A stretch of DNA of 64,000 nt, taken from contig JACAAK010000003.1 in assembly GCA_025093985.1 (NCBI GenBank), positions 3,782,001 through 3,846,000 of the forward strand, read 5' to 3'. Position 1 is the stretch's first letter. Each line of letters begins with the position of its first letter. This document shows positions 1-10,234 of this stretch, one piece after another. A program made the translations under genes and the position numbers. The notes under the pieces are model-generated. The model did not search any database. It was not told the origin of the DNA and saw only the letters and a list, made by a program, of their open reading frames with translations. The stretch is from Calvatia gigantea. Taxonomy: Eukaryota; Basidiomycota; Agaricomycetes; Agaricales; Lycoperdaceae.

Positions 1-1741
1 AACCCAAAAGCTTCTGCATATCCGAACTCCAATCATTCATCACTTCTTCAGCACTACGTTTGCTTCGGAAGTTAACAATACCCGCAGGCCGATCAATCCT
101 CGCCCATATCGTCCCGGACACGACAAGACGCGAAAGGATTTCTTCTGTCTGCTTCAATGAGAGGTCGAGAAGCGACCTTAGTCGCTCCAGTTTGATGCGG
201 CTATAATATTCCGCAATGACGCGAATGTTCTGCGGGAAAAGATTAGGCAAAGCCGTAAAAAGTTCAACACCGGAGCTTACATGCTCGACGACGCGAGTGT
301 GTAAATCTTCCCATTGTTTTTCGGCTTTGAAGACTTGTGTTTTGCGCAAGAAACCTCCGTAGATGCTCTGGATACCAGGCCACCTCATCAGCTCCTTGGT
401 CACGAAGCATTTTACAAGGTTACTATGAACAGATCAGCGATGTCCTTTGCTGGGAGATACAGGACGTACTAGTGTAGCTCAAGTTTCGTGAGAGCAGAAT
501 CGAGGTACAGGTGGTGGAGCATATCCGATTGTTCGTTATTGTGAGGTGCGAGGACGACATAGTAAACGATGTGTTCTAGTGCCTGTGGGTTTTAAGCACC
601 GGGATTAAACTGAATGAAGAGAACACTCACAGCCTTACCCTTGTCACTGACATCCTCCTTGATAGATGGCGTCTCCCAAACCTTGTAATAGTATTTGGTA
701 ACGTCAAGATATGCACTATGATGTAGAGCGTGTTGGATCATCAGGTCATAGTATTTCAGTTTCAGGTCCTGTGCATGTAAAGATTCAGCGAGTTTCCTCA
801 TGGCCAATCAGTAAAGACGGACCTCATTTTCTTTCTCCGTCAAAAACTGTTCATTGACCTTTCGTCCGCCAACCCGGACCTTCACCCATTCAGCCTCACC
901 ACCACCAAGCGTATCTTTTCCGTCCTTGCCCTTGCCCTGTTCGTCATCCTTTATTCTTGCAACAGCAATCAACAGCCGCATTTGTTCAAGAATAAATTCT
1001 GTCTTCTCTCGACGCTCCATAGATGAATATGTTTCGACTTGGAGATCGCTTAGCAGATCAGATGCAGTCTGTAGCAATTCCTTGACTTTTGGTCCCGAAG
1101 CTGCCTTGGCGAGGCCTTCGTGGTGGTGTGAGAGGAGAAGAGTAACTCGAGCCCGAGGAGTTTCGAGGAAGATCTGGGAATGTGTTATGAGTAAAACCCT
1201 CGAAATGTAAAACAAGTATCTAGTTGACCTTTCCCTCTGTTACACTCCGTAGGGTCTCGACGAGCTCTAGCCACTTGTCGATACCATCTCGAGTTTTGAT
1301 TTCAGGCAACCATTGGATCGTTTGGTCCACAAAAGCTTGGATAACAGCTTTGAGCTGACCGTGCTTCTTGCTTAGTGTTTGGACGTTGGCGTTGAGGAGT
1401 GTATGATCTCGGGCATCATACGAGTGTTGGATGATCGTCTTAGCTAGGCGGGTGGTAGAAGCAAGATCGGCAGCCTATAAAGTCATGTAATGACGCTATA
1501 AAAAAACCAAATATGTGGTCGCAAAAGCGTAGAGTACATACGTTTCTGGTTTGCTTTTCGAGGACAAAAAGTTTATCGAGTGCCTCCTGGAGTTTTCCTG
1601 ACTATTGTAATTTAGATCGTGTTAGTGATTAGGTGCATTTGAGATATAATGTCATCGAACCTTGGCGAGTTTGTCTGCCTCTGGTAGCAGGGCATCGACT
1701 TCGGTGGTGAAGTCCCTTTCTTGTTTCTTGTTGTCGCTCAT
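1..1741 (-). CDS. rpn5: 26S proteasome lid subunit Rpn5 (PSMD12), 3' end cut by window edge
   Basis: Non-ATPase subunit of the 19S proteasome lid, a PCI-domain scaffold acting in nucleus and cytosol. Exons (minus strand): 1741-1661, 1601-1542, 1474-1229, 1173-823, 768-631, 582-470 and 422 to beyond base 1. All joins are in phase at GT-AG sites. The start is the first ATG of a protein beginning MSDNKKQERDF. Family-typical blocks include LQVETYSSMERREKTEFILEQ, YYKVWETPSIKED, and near the C-terminus DRPAGIVNF followed by NDWS, which is where the Rpn5 PCI domain ends. Only about the last 20-30 residues should be missing. The identification rests on these blocks; no alignment was run. The divergent side faces the 3' end of the F-box gene. 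Confidence 0.95.
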
Positions 1742-1940
1742 TAGTGTTGGGCAGACGATTGATTATTGAGTACTATTGAGTTCTGAATGCGTCAGATCCC
1801 AATGACGCGTCGCGGTATTGTTGACAACTGTTTTGATCAAAATGAATACCGTCCATGACCACACTCCTCCTCACTCAAAATCGTTCCCAAATGAAAAGTC
1901 AAGTGAATTGCATAAAGGGACCACAAACAGCTGTGCATAC

Positions 1941-1985
1941 GGCATATAGGGCATATAGGGTATAATGTGCATGTAGGGCATACGT
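1941..1985. repeat. Short degenerate 9-bp tandem repeat
   Basis: Two perfect copies of GGCATATAG (1941-1958) are followed by about three degenerate copies ending in GGCATACG. They lie in the 307-bp space between the start of rpn5 (1741) and the stop of the F-box gene (2049), so probably in the F-box 3' UTR or the rpn5 promoter. Nothing else was recognised in this spacer. Confidence 0.5.
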
Positions 1986-2048
1986 CGAAAGTCCGGGGAT
2001 GTGAGTGCGCTTATTGTACAATTGCAACGTTCAAAATTTACCAAATAA

Positions 2049-4406
2049 TTAATTCGAAACACGGACAGTCTCCATCGAAATATCGTTATCGGTCGGGGTG
2101 TCACCACCACCACCTTCGTTCGCTTTTCGAGAGTTTTTACGCTTCAGGTTTCCGAAGACTGCGTTGAAGAAGCGCGGAGGGAGGGAGAGGGGGTAGAAGA
2201 TGAAGATACGGTAGAGAGACGAGAAAATCCCGTAGACGGGCCGGAGGAAAGGCCGCTGCCACCGTAGACCTCGTTCTTTAGGCTTGGGACCGTCTGCAAC
2301 CTCCATCGTTTGGGAAACGCTCATGTCGACGGCCGTCGAGACCGAAACTTTGACAGGGCAGGCATCGATAGACACTTCAGCATGTGAAACCGTCGCTCCC
2401 ACCCCGACATCCTCCATTTCAGGCGTCGCATCAATCGATATCGAATGCTTCTCGACAGTAGCGTCCACATCACGGCTGACGAATGAAGGCGTAGCCTGGA
2501 TCGTGGCGCTGACAGTCCGTGGTCGCACCTGAACACCCATGTTCAGCATCTCAACGGTGGCATCGATGCACTTCTCCAACAAGACCCGCCGTTGAATTGG
2601 AGTTACGGCTGGAATCGCGAACGAACGCTCGATATGTCGCATTGCCTGCAAGTGAGGGAACGTCTCAGAAACGGTCTGCCAGTTCTTATCGTGTGTCTCC
2701 TTGTATCCTGGACGGTTCTTGTCCTGGAACCACTTGAGGGATTGTAAATTGGGAGCGAGGTGGCTGAGGAGAACGGAAACCTGCAAGGGATCTTCGATCC
2801 ACGAGTTGCCGAAGTGGAGGCGCTGGAGGGATGTGGATGATAATGTGCGGTTTTGGAGGATAGGAAGAGACCCAGGTTGCGCGTCGACGTTGACGTGGAG
2901 AGTGTGCAAGTTTCTACAACCCCTTGTCAGCCACCCGAGAGCCTCCAGATTGATCTGAGGCGCGTTGTTTTGGAAGCGGGCCAAGGGACACAGTCGTAGT
3001 ACTTCGAGTCTGGGACATGCATAGCCAATACGTTCGAGGTCGGCGGGGACGAAGACTACAGACTCGGGAAGGTCAATGTCAAGTCGGAGGAGCTTGGGGA
3101 GGTAGATAAGGTGATGAAGCGGGAGGTGGACGTTCGATGGCTCGCTTTTAGAGACCGACTTCGAGGTTGCTGTGATGCGAAGAGATTGTAAACAGTCTCC
3201 GAACTTCTCACAGATCAACTGGCAGAAGTCGTTCCAGTCGGCTCTCTCAGGAGGGTCCTCGATGACGAGGTCAAGGGTGGTGAGGCTACTGGAGAGGTGT
3301 CCAAGGAAAACGTTAATGTTGGAAATATCACCAGTGAGCTGGAGCTTCTTCAAGTGTCGGAATGGCCCGGTCTCCTGCCGTTGGCCACTGTAACATTCAT
3401 CCTCGTCAGTAAGGCGAATGGCAGACTTTCGGAAGTCGGAAAAGTCGAACTCCTCGTTCGAGAAGATACCGCTGTCGTGGCTCCCGATGGAACTTGGGGT
3501 GTCATAACCAGACTGCTTGACCCGGTCGAAGAAACCCTCGACCGCAATACTCGAACGACCCGTCAAGTCGAGTTCCAGTGACTTAAGCCTCGGAAGCTTC
3601 GCCGACCATCGTCCAATATCAGAGCCAAGTGCTCCAGGAGCAACCAGCTCGACCTTCTCCAACCCCTTCTGATTACGCAAGAGCTCTGTGAAGTTGTCGG
3701 GGAGAAATGTAGGAGAGGCGAACGAAAAACCGGTGAGTCTAGTGCGGCTAGATAGATCTGCGAGGAAATTGCTGAATTGCATCAGCTGTGATTCAACTTG
3801 CAGGTTAATGGCCTTTAGGGTCGGGTTCAAGAATAACGTCGCACGCTCCAAGCCGGACGCCGTTTGCACTTTCCACGACAACTCCTCCAAGTTCGGCAAT
3901 ATGTAGGGGCGGGGTCGGTCCTCAAGTAGAGGGAACACCCCCGCGAGGTTATTTGTGGTTTCGTTGTACGTGATACGGCGGACGCGGTCACAATATTTAA
4001 GAACGTCGACCCAGTCTTCGCTCTCCGGCGCCTTGATCTAGACGCACCCAATCAGTTATTGAAGCGCGCCACATATGACGGTTTCACGTACCAAACCGAA
4101 GCCCGGCTTGCGGGCCTTCTTCATAATGTTATTGGGGAACAAGCCGATGATGGGCACAAGAGAATCCAGCTCCCGCCACAGAATATCCAATGACAACCCA
4201 CAGAAAGCCTTGCAAGTCCTCGCAAACCTAGACAACGTGCGTTTGCCGTTTGCCGACTCCAAAATGGCCTCCAGGACCTTTTTGGTGGCATCCTGGTCAC
4301 GAAGAAGGATCAGGATGGGTGTTTTGATGACGGGCTTGGGAGGAGCCTTGGGGGCAGCGCGGTGATGGGCGTGGTGCCTGTTGTTGCGACCGGTCTTCTT
4401 GGCCAT
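2049..4406 (-). CDS. F-box domain protein with leucine-rich body and repetitive Val/Asp/Ala/Thr tail
   Basis: Two exons, 4406-4092 and 4037-2049, with a 54-nt intron (donor GTACGT, acceptor CTAG). The join is exactly in phase and gives 767 aa. Exon 1 starts with a basic, His-rich leader. It then carries an F-box-like segment, LSRFARTCKAFCGLSLDILW, of the kind common in Agaricomycete F-box proteins, which bring substrates to SCF ubiquitin ligases. The body has scattered leucine-rich stretches (for example LQSLRITATSKS, LPKLLRLDIDLPE) that suggest an LRR-like fold. Residues about 600-700 form a degenerate tail alternating VDAT, SIDAT and VGAT, before a hydrophobic segment near the C-terminus. 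No specific orthologue is recognised. Large F-box families of this kind are expanded in mushrooms and individual substrates are unknown. Confidence 0.8.
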
Positions 4407-5044
4407 GTTCGTTAACTGAGTTGGAAGAGGTTTGAAGAGAGGTGCAGATGAGTGCCTACGACGGCTTAGTAGTGAGTATGAAGTGGTAGTGGATATAGAC
4501 TATGTCCACAGAATGAGGGGTTGAGAGGTTGCGAGGGACCAGGCTTATAGATGCCTGCGCATTGGACTGTGTGGCTTACACGCCGTTGTCACTCATTTCC
4601 GAACGGTTTCGGGTCTGCACCAAGGTGTCTCTTTAGTTAATATTAGATACTTGATGTAAGGCTGAGCTTCAACGATCAGGTTGAGGAAAGCATGTGTCCG
4701 AAACGAGGCCGTTAAACTCTTAAATGAAAGTAGGGTGTTGTTTTGCGTGGTCGTATAAGGCCCAGATGTGACGGAGCTCTTCGACGGGCTTGTTCTGATA
4801 GAACGCGTTCGCGAACAACATATAGGCCGCCCATTGCGAAACCATTGTAACTTCGTTTGGTTGGTGCGGGAATCTGAAAATAAGGGCGGTTGAGAATCCT
4901 CCTCAGGTAGCATTATGCGGCACGGTTAGAGGGAGGGTTTCATAATAAACAACGGGCCGATACTGAGAGCTTGATCATTGACGACCTACTGAGAGCGAGA
5001 GGGGTAGGAGACCGGTATGAAGCGTTCAGAGTACATTGATAGCA
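4407..5044. other. Intergenic, upstream of F-box gene and downstream of Sld2
   Basis: This 638-bp stretch has no supported gene. It should hold the F-box promoter (just above 4406) and the Sld2 3' UTR (just below 5045). A 106-codon minus-strand frame at 4593-4913 has no recognisable motif and I do not call it. Confidence 0.6.
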
Positions 5045-6945
5045 TTACATTCCGTCTAAATGATACCGAGACTCAGATAACTCGCCAATCTCCCAGGGAA
5101 CTGGATCACCTTCCCAATCTTCATCCTCTTGGTCGATTTCGCGCTCGTCATGTTCCGCCAGTTCATCTTTCTCGTCCTCTCCAACACCCCAAACCTCACC
5201 TCCTTTTTGAGGATCGTAGTGTACAACTCTCCTTCCTGACAACAGCCTTTTTACGATCATATCCTCCTCATATTCTGCCTTCTTTGATTTCAAGGACTCC
5301 AACACTAGGACGCGACGTAACTCGTGAGGCAAGTTGCTCCCCACTTTCTCGTCACCATTGACGACATTCACGTCTTCACGTTCACATTCTTCGTCTGAAG
5401 GTTCATCAACACCACTACCTCCTCGCCTCATAGGTGACACAGGACCCTTACCGCGAGGCTGAACACGCCGTGTGTAATTCAATATAGGATCTTCCATCTC
5501 GGAGTTATCCTCCTGTGTGGGTAACACGGTGCGGATACCGCGTGAGAGGTGAACGAGTCTTACATTCTGTGAGCCGTCGGAACTACTTCTGTCGTCGTCT
5601 TCTATACCCTCCATTATGTTGTCATCGTCGTCCCGCAGTTTTGCTTTCTTACGGCTTGTAACTTTGGGGGGCTGGCTGCTGCGTGCGCCGTTTGGTTTTG
5701 ATTTCCCTGAAGGTCGGGAGGCATTTGGATTGGGTGATGGCGGAAGTAATGAGGTAGCGGTGGGTGGGTCGGAGGGTGCCAGTGATGTCAAGGTCGTTGG
5801 ATCGTCGCCTCCCTTTTCAAGTTCGGGTAAAACACGTTTAGTTGATGTATGGGTGTTCGATGGCGGTGCTTTACGAGCATTGGCGAAAGATCCGTTGACA
5901 ATGGGCAGTGTCATTTGAACCAGCTTCGATCGTGACTTGGCCAAGGTGGATGGTTGTGGTTTCAGAAAGGTTTTATTCTTCGCTGACGATTTGTTCCCAT
6001 TCTTCTGCGGTTTTGAGGCATCATTGAATAAATCATCGTCCATACTGGGCAAAGATTTTTTTGATACGCGTTTACTATCTGACTGCGGCTTCGTGGAAAG
6101 GAAGTCACCACCAAAAAGGTCCGTCGTCGATGTTGGCTTGGCAGTCTCCTCAAAGAGAAGTGTGAATTCTTTGCCATTCGTTGTGGGTTTCATGGGACTG
6201 TCACCAATAAACGAAGAAGTTCCTCCGTCTACGTCATGGTCTTCGTCGTCATCTTCACTGTCGTCATTGCCGCTTTCAGGGCCTTGGAGTTGCAACTTGG
6301 GGAATGGAAGGCTGGCAGGAGACATTACGCGCCGGCGTTTCTCTTTGTTCGGTGACGGTGATACTGGTTCCCCTCGGAGCCGTTTCCGAGCGCGGGAGAT
6401 GGCCGATGGGGGTTCTGGTAACGACTGATTGGAAGTTGACGGTTGCATAACTTGGATGAGCGGGAAGGGGGATGATTCCCCTTGCGAGCTCTGTCCTTTG
6501 GGCTTTCGGGGACTTACAAACGGATTCGGGAAAGGTTTGGAAGAAGGGATTGCCTTCTGCTTTCCTTTATCCTTCTTCTGAGGAGAGAAAGGATTAAAGC
6601 TGGCAAGGGGAGCCGTTGCCTCGGCTACACGAGAAGCAGACTGAAGTAGCTTTGGTGGCTTGGAACCAGATAGTGTTTGCCGCGGAGGCGTAGAGGGTGG
6701 TCCATTGGGCTGCGAGATAGAGTTCGGAGCCGCAGTGGCAGCTTTGGATAATTTTTTATAAAGTTTATATTTCTGAGCTAAATGGGCAGGGTTAACACGA
6801 CGCGAGATAAATGAGCATGATGCTACGGACCAACGGCGGGTTGTTTCTTGATATCGTCAATGGTAGGCTCTCTTCCATTAGTTTCCTTAAAACCGCGCTC
6901 CCAAGCCTTAATTTCAGCTCGAATGCTGGCGACGTCGGAGGACAT
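5045..6945 (-). CDS. sld2: DNA replication initiation regulator Sld2/Drc1
   Basis: Two exons, 6945-6831 and 6777-5045, with a 53-nt intron (donor GTCCGT, acceptor TTTAG). The product is 615 aa. The N-terminus reads MSSDVASIRAEIKAWERGF, then REPTIDDIKKQPAV and, across the splice, AQKYKLYKKL. This is the conserved Sld2/RecQ4 N-terminal motif. In yeast, CDK-phosphorylated Sld2 binds Dpb11 to load the replicative helicase. The remainder is low-complexity and rich in S/T-P sites (for example NPFSPQKKDK, PVSPSPNK, KGPVSPMRR), consistent with CDK regulation. The C-terminal tail is strongly acidic. The gene is divergent from the 7175-9639 gene across only 229 bp. Family call is firm on the N-terminal motif; regulation by CDK is inferred from yeast. 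Confidence 0.88.
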
Positions 6946-7174
6946 GGTGAGCAGAGTGGACAGTGATCATCCAACTTTCTGCCGCGTTCGGTTCGCGTTC
7001 TGCCCTGCTTGGATGTAAATTCCGGTCACGGGATCAGTTCGTCGCGCTACCGCGTCCACAAGTACAAACAACTTGGCACTGGTTCAAGTGATGCTGGTTC
7101 ATTTCGGACACAAACTCAGCCAAGAAGCTTTACAAGACGACGCTACGAACATCGACGTATCACGACCATCTCTA
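6946..7174. promoter_or_regulatory. Short bidirectional promoter region, Sld2 / 7175 gene
   Basis: A 229-bp gap separates two divergent start codons (Sld2 at 6945 on minus, ATG at 7175 on plus), so both 5' flanks must share it. No specific factor site was identified. If the upstream in-frame non-ATG codons around 7073 were used, the gap would be even shorter. Confidence 0.5.
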
Positions 7175-9639
7175 ATGTCCGGAAACCGCCCTCGAACAAG
7201 CCTTATTAACCTCTTTGACCCTCTTACCAATTCAACGTCAACCACTGCCGAACTTCCCTCAACTCCTTGTCGAAATGCCTCGGATGTTGACAAGGAGAAC
7301 AGCACTCCCAACACTCTCGCGATGACTATGTTCTTTAACCAGATAGCCAAACAAGCGTCCCATCCTCAGCCTGCGCCGTTGAAGCGCCGACTGATTGACA
7401 TCGGGGACATGACGCTTGAGGACGCCGCTTGCCCAGACTCTCTTGTAGACGAGGGATTAGAAGACGAGATCAGCACTCGGTTTGACCAAGTAGACGACGA
7501 CGACGACGACGACGAAGAAAATGCAACGTTGACGTTTAGGGATATGGTCAAGGCTGCAACACCAATCAGAACACTCAAAACGGTTGCGGAGTCCCCAACG
7601 AGCGACTCGTTCCCAGTTCTCAGACTGCCACTTGCAGATATTGCAGTTCAAGAAGCTGTGCCTGTGTCCGACTTGACAACTAGTACGGAGCTCCCACCGC
7701 TAGAGGGGACATCCGAGAAGCCTATTCTGGAGGAAACTGTTCAACCGGAGGAACAAGTGCCGGAAAGTAACCCTGCGTTCGAGCTAGTCCCGGAACCCCC
7801 TGCTTCTCTTGAAGATATTCCTCTCCTTGCTTCACCCATCGCAACCACACAAGAGTTCCTACCCACCGACTCTACTGCTGAAACAGCAGGAGAAGTTGGG
7901 CTTCCTGAATCTGGTTCCTTGACCGCCATTGCTGCCACCATTGACGAATCCGCAACCGCGACCACCAACAGTATCCACGCCGAATCCAATGCCAACCTTG
8001 AAATCTCGAGCCTCGACATCTCCAACATTCTTACCCCATTCGGCATTGTGCCAGGGTCGTCTGGTCCCTTATTAGCTGACACATCCATTCCTATCATCCT
8101 TGCCCATTCTTCTCCCTCTCCCGATTCTTCACTTCAAGAAGCAGAGTCCGATAAGGAGAACTCTCCTGTTGCCAGGCTACGACCCAATCCACCTAATACT
8201 TCTTCGCATGATATCAGTCGATTTTCCGTTGATCTATATGCGTCTTTCCAGATGCAGATGCAGTCTGAGGACCTGTCCTTTGATTTGTTAGGTGACAAGA
8301 TGTCTTTTTTCAACTCACGAACTGGGACGGAGTCGTCGTTTTTGAGTACGATTGAAGATGATCCCAGTTTTGACTTGGAAACGGAGAGGATTAACATGGA
8401 GAAGGCGTTGAAGAAGCACTCGGCAGGGAAAGATGAGAAAGTGGAAAAGGCGTCTGCTGCAGATGGTAGGATTCATGTTGATTATTGCGGTCATTTGAGT
8501 CTAACATACGTCAGATATCTCATCAGTTTCAAGCTCATCGGCACCCGCGACCCCAGTTGATGGTAAGGATCCAAACCCTCTATATCACACAAACCCCTCA
8601 TCCATGGCTAAGTGCTCAGTGTTCCATCCACTCCCGGTTATGACTGCGATGCTTCTGAGAAGACTGGTATGACCCTAACCTTTAACTGGGACTTACACTG
8701 AGCACTGAACGCAGGTTCAGATTTCAAAACTCTTCGTAAACGCCTCAGCATTCCCATCGCAATTTCTTCACCGCGTCTCATCAACGTTTCTTCACCTTTG
8801 ACAGGGAAAAGCCCTCTGTGTAAGTTCCATAAGCTGCCATCGCGGACCACGATGAAGCTCATGTTACTTCAGCCAGATCGTCCTCACTCTCATTTTCACC
8901 ATCTAACGGAGGAGGACCAAGGGCCACATCAATACGTTCTCCCGATGCCTCTTCTTCCGCGTCGCGTGAGGTGCGAAGGAGCTCCCTTCAACTTGTGACA
9001 CCGAAAGTTACCAAGGACAATGGCATACCTTCGCTGCCTCCTGTTCTCCCTGCCCTTAAGATCGTGAAGAGGCCGAGGCCTAATGGCCACGGGCGAAGCG
9101 ACTCCACGTTGAGCAACTCTGAACAGAAATCGATGTCGGCGCCTCCGCTCAAAGTCGCGGACTTGCCGAGTATCGCGTCTTTGAAGATGAGAAAGATGGC
9201 AAGGGAACAGGACACACCAAAAGTGACTGAACCAGAGTCGCACCTATCCCGGCAACCGACAAGACGAAGGTCGCTCGTACCTCCTCGCCCACCCGTTCCA
9301 ACTCCACAAGTGAACGGCCAAGGGCCACGTCGTGTACTAATCTCCGAAGGACCGCGGCTTGGGTCGGCTGACTCGAAGCCAACAACGTTGTCTGCGACCT
9401 CGGCAAGCGGTCCTAGAAGGGTTCTTGCGCCCTCGACGTCAGCAGTACCGACTACTCAAACCCGTTCGGCCGCGGCGATGCCAAGTGGCTTGAAGCCACC
9501 GACACAACTTGGGACAACGGCATCGACTGCAACTTCATCACTGCCCAAACTCGTTTCCCGTCCGTCCCTTACTTCTCGATTGCCGGCCCCAAAAAGTTTA
9601 AAGTCAGGAGGCCTGCCGATTTTCCGTCGGACCACTTGA
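7175..9639 (+). CDS. Unrecognised, largely disordered Ser/Pro-rich protein with an Asp run
   Basis: Five exons: 7175-8465, 8515-8562, 8613-8666, 8715-8819 and 8873-9639, giving 754 aa with every join in phase. I start at the ATG giving MSGNRPRTSLINLFDP. The product is mostly low-complexity: an eight-Asp run near residue 107 (encoded by a GAC repeat around 7493-7516), long S/P/T-rich stretches and a basic C-terminal third. Recurrent features are DKENS and S/T-P sites, for example DVPSTPGY and LRRRSLVPPRPP-like segments, which would suit a phosphorylated nuclear or cytoskeletal regulator. No catalytic domain is visible and I do not recognise the family. The third exon uses an AAG acceptor because the nearby CAG acceptor breaks frame. 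Confidence 0.65.
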
Positions 9640-10234
9640 ATAAATACAAGAACTCTCTTGAGGTAACCCATACTTCTACATAGTCCTTTTCATTTCTTCG
9701 CATTAATTCCCAGAGACAACGAATCTCGATAGGGTACATGATCTCGCTTACGATGGAACAGTTATAACACGTCATGAATCAATATCATTACAAGTTTTGG
9801 CTCGTGAAATATCACTAGCTTCACTTCTCGGCTAGTCCAGGAAAGCATGAGACCCCGACACATTTAGCACGCGGCGGGAATGGCGGGACAAAATTTGAGT
9901 CGGGGGGTTTATTGAGTAGTTGATCAGATCCATGACATACAGAGTCGTCAAAAGTCAATGCATTGGCCTGGCCACGTTGATGGAAGGTGCTTACTTGGTA
10001 CTTGGATATTGAATGGTCGTAACAAAACATGCCAATCCAGGGCTTCCTCCCGCCTTGTTAAAACCCTTTTTTTTTTTGAAGTGCTCGTGCTCTTATACGT
10101 CATGTTTGTTATCCGTAATCACCGTCCGAAAATCTCCTTGGTTGTTATTTTCGTGCGTACAGATTTATAGGATCTTAAGGCCAGATTTTGCCTGGTTGTA
10201 TCCTCCACCCGACCTTAGCTCCACCCCGACCTCC
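9640..10234. other. Intergenic, 595 bp
   Basis: Between two tandem plus-strand genes. It should hold the 3' UTR of the upstream gene and the promoter of the next. A T-rich run occurs near 10068-10077. An open frame continues upstream of ATG 10235 to about 10013 but contains no better start. Nothing else recognised. Confidence 0.5.

Noticed and set aside
4593..4913. 106-codon minus-strand frame between the F-box gene and sld2
   Set aside because: No recognisable motif, irregular composition, and no plausible splice partners; more likely promoter/3' UTR sequence.
5616..6428. Long plus-strand frames opposite sld2
   Set aside because: Antisense shadows of the Sld2 coding frame, produced by its biased codon composition.
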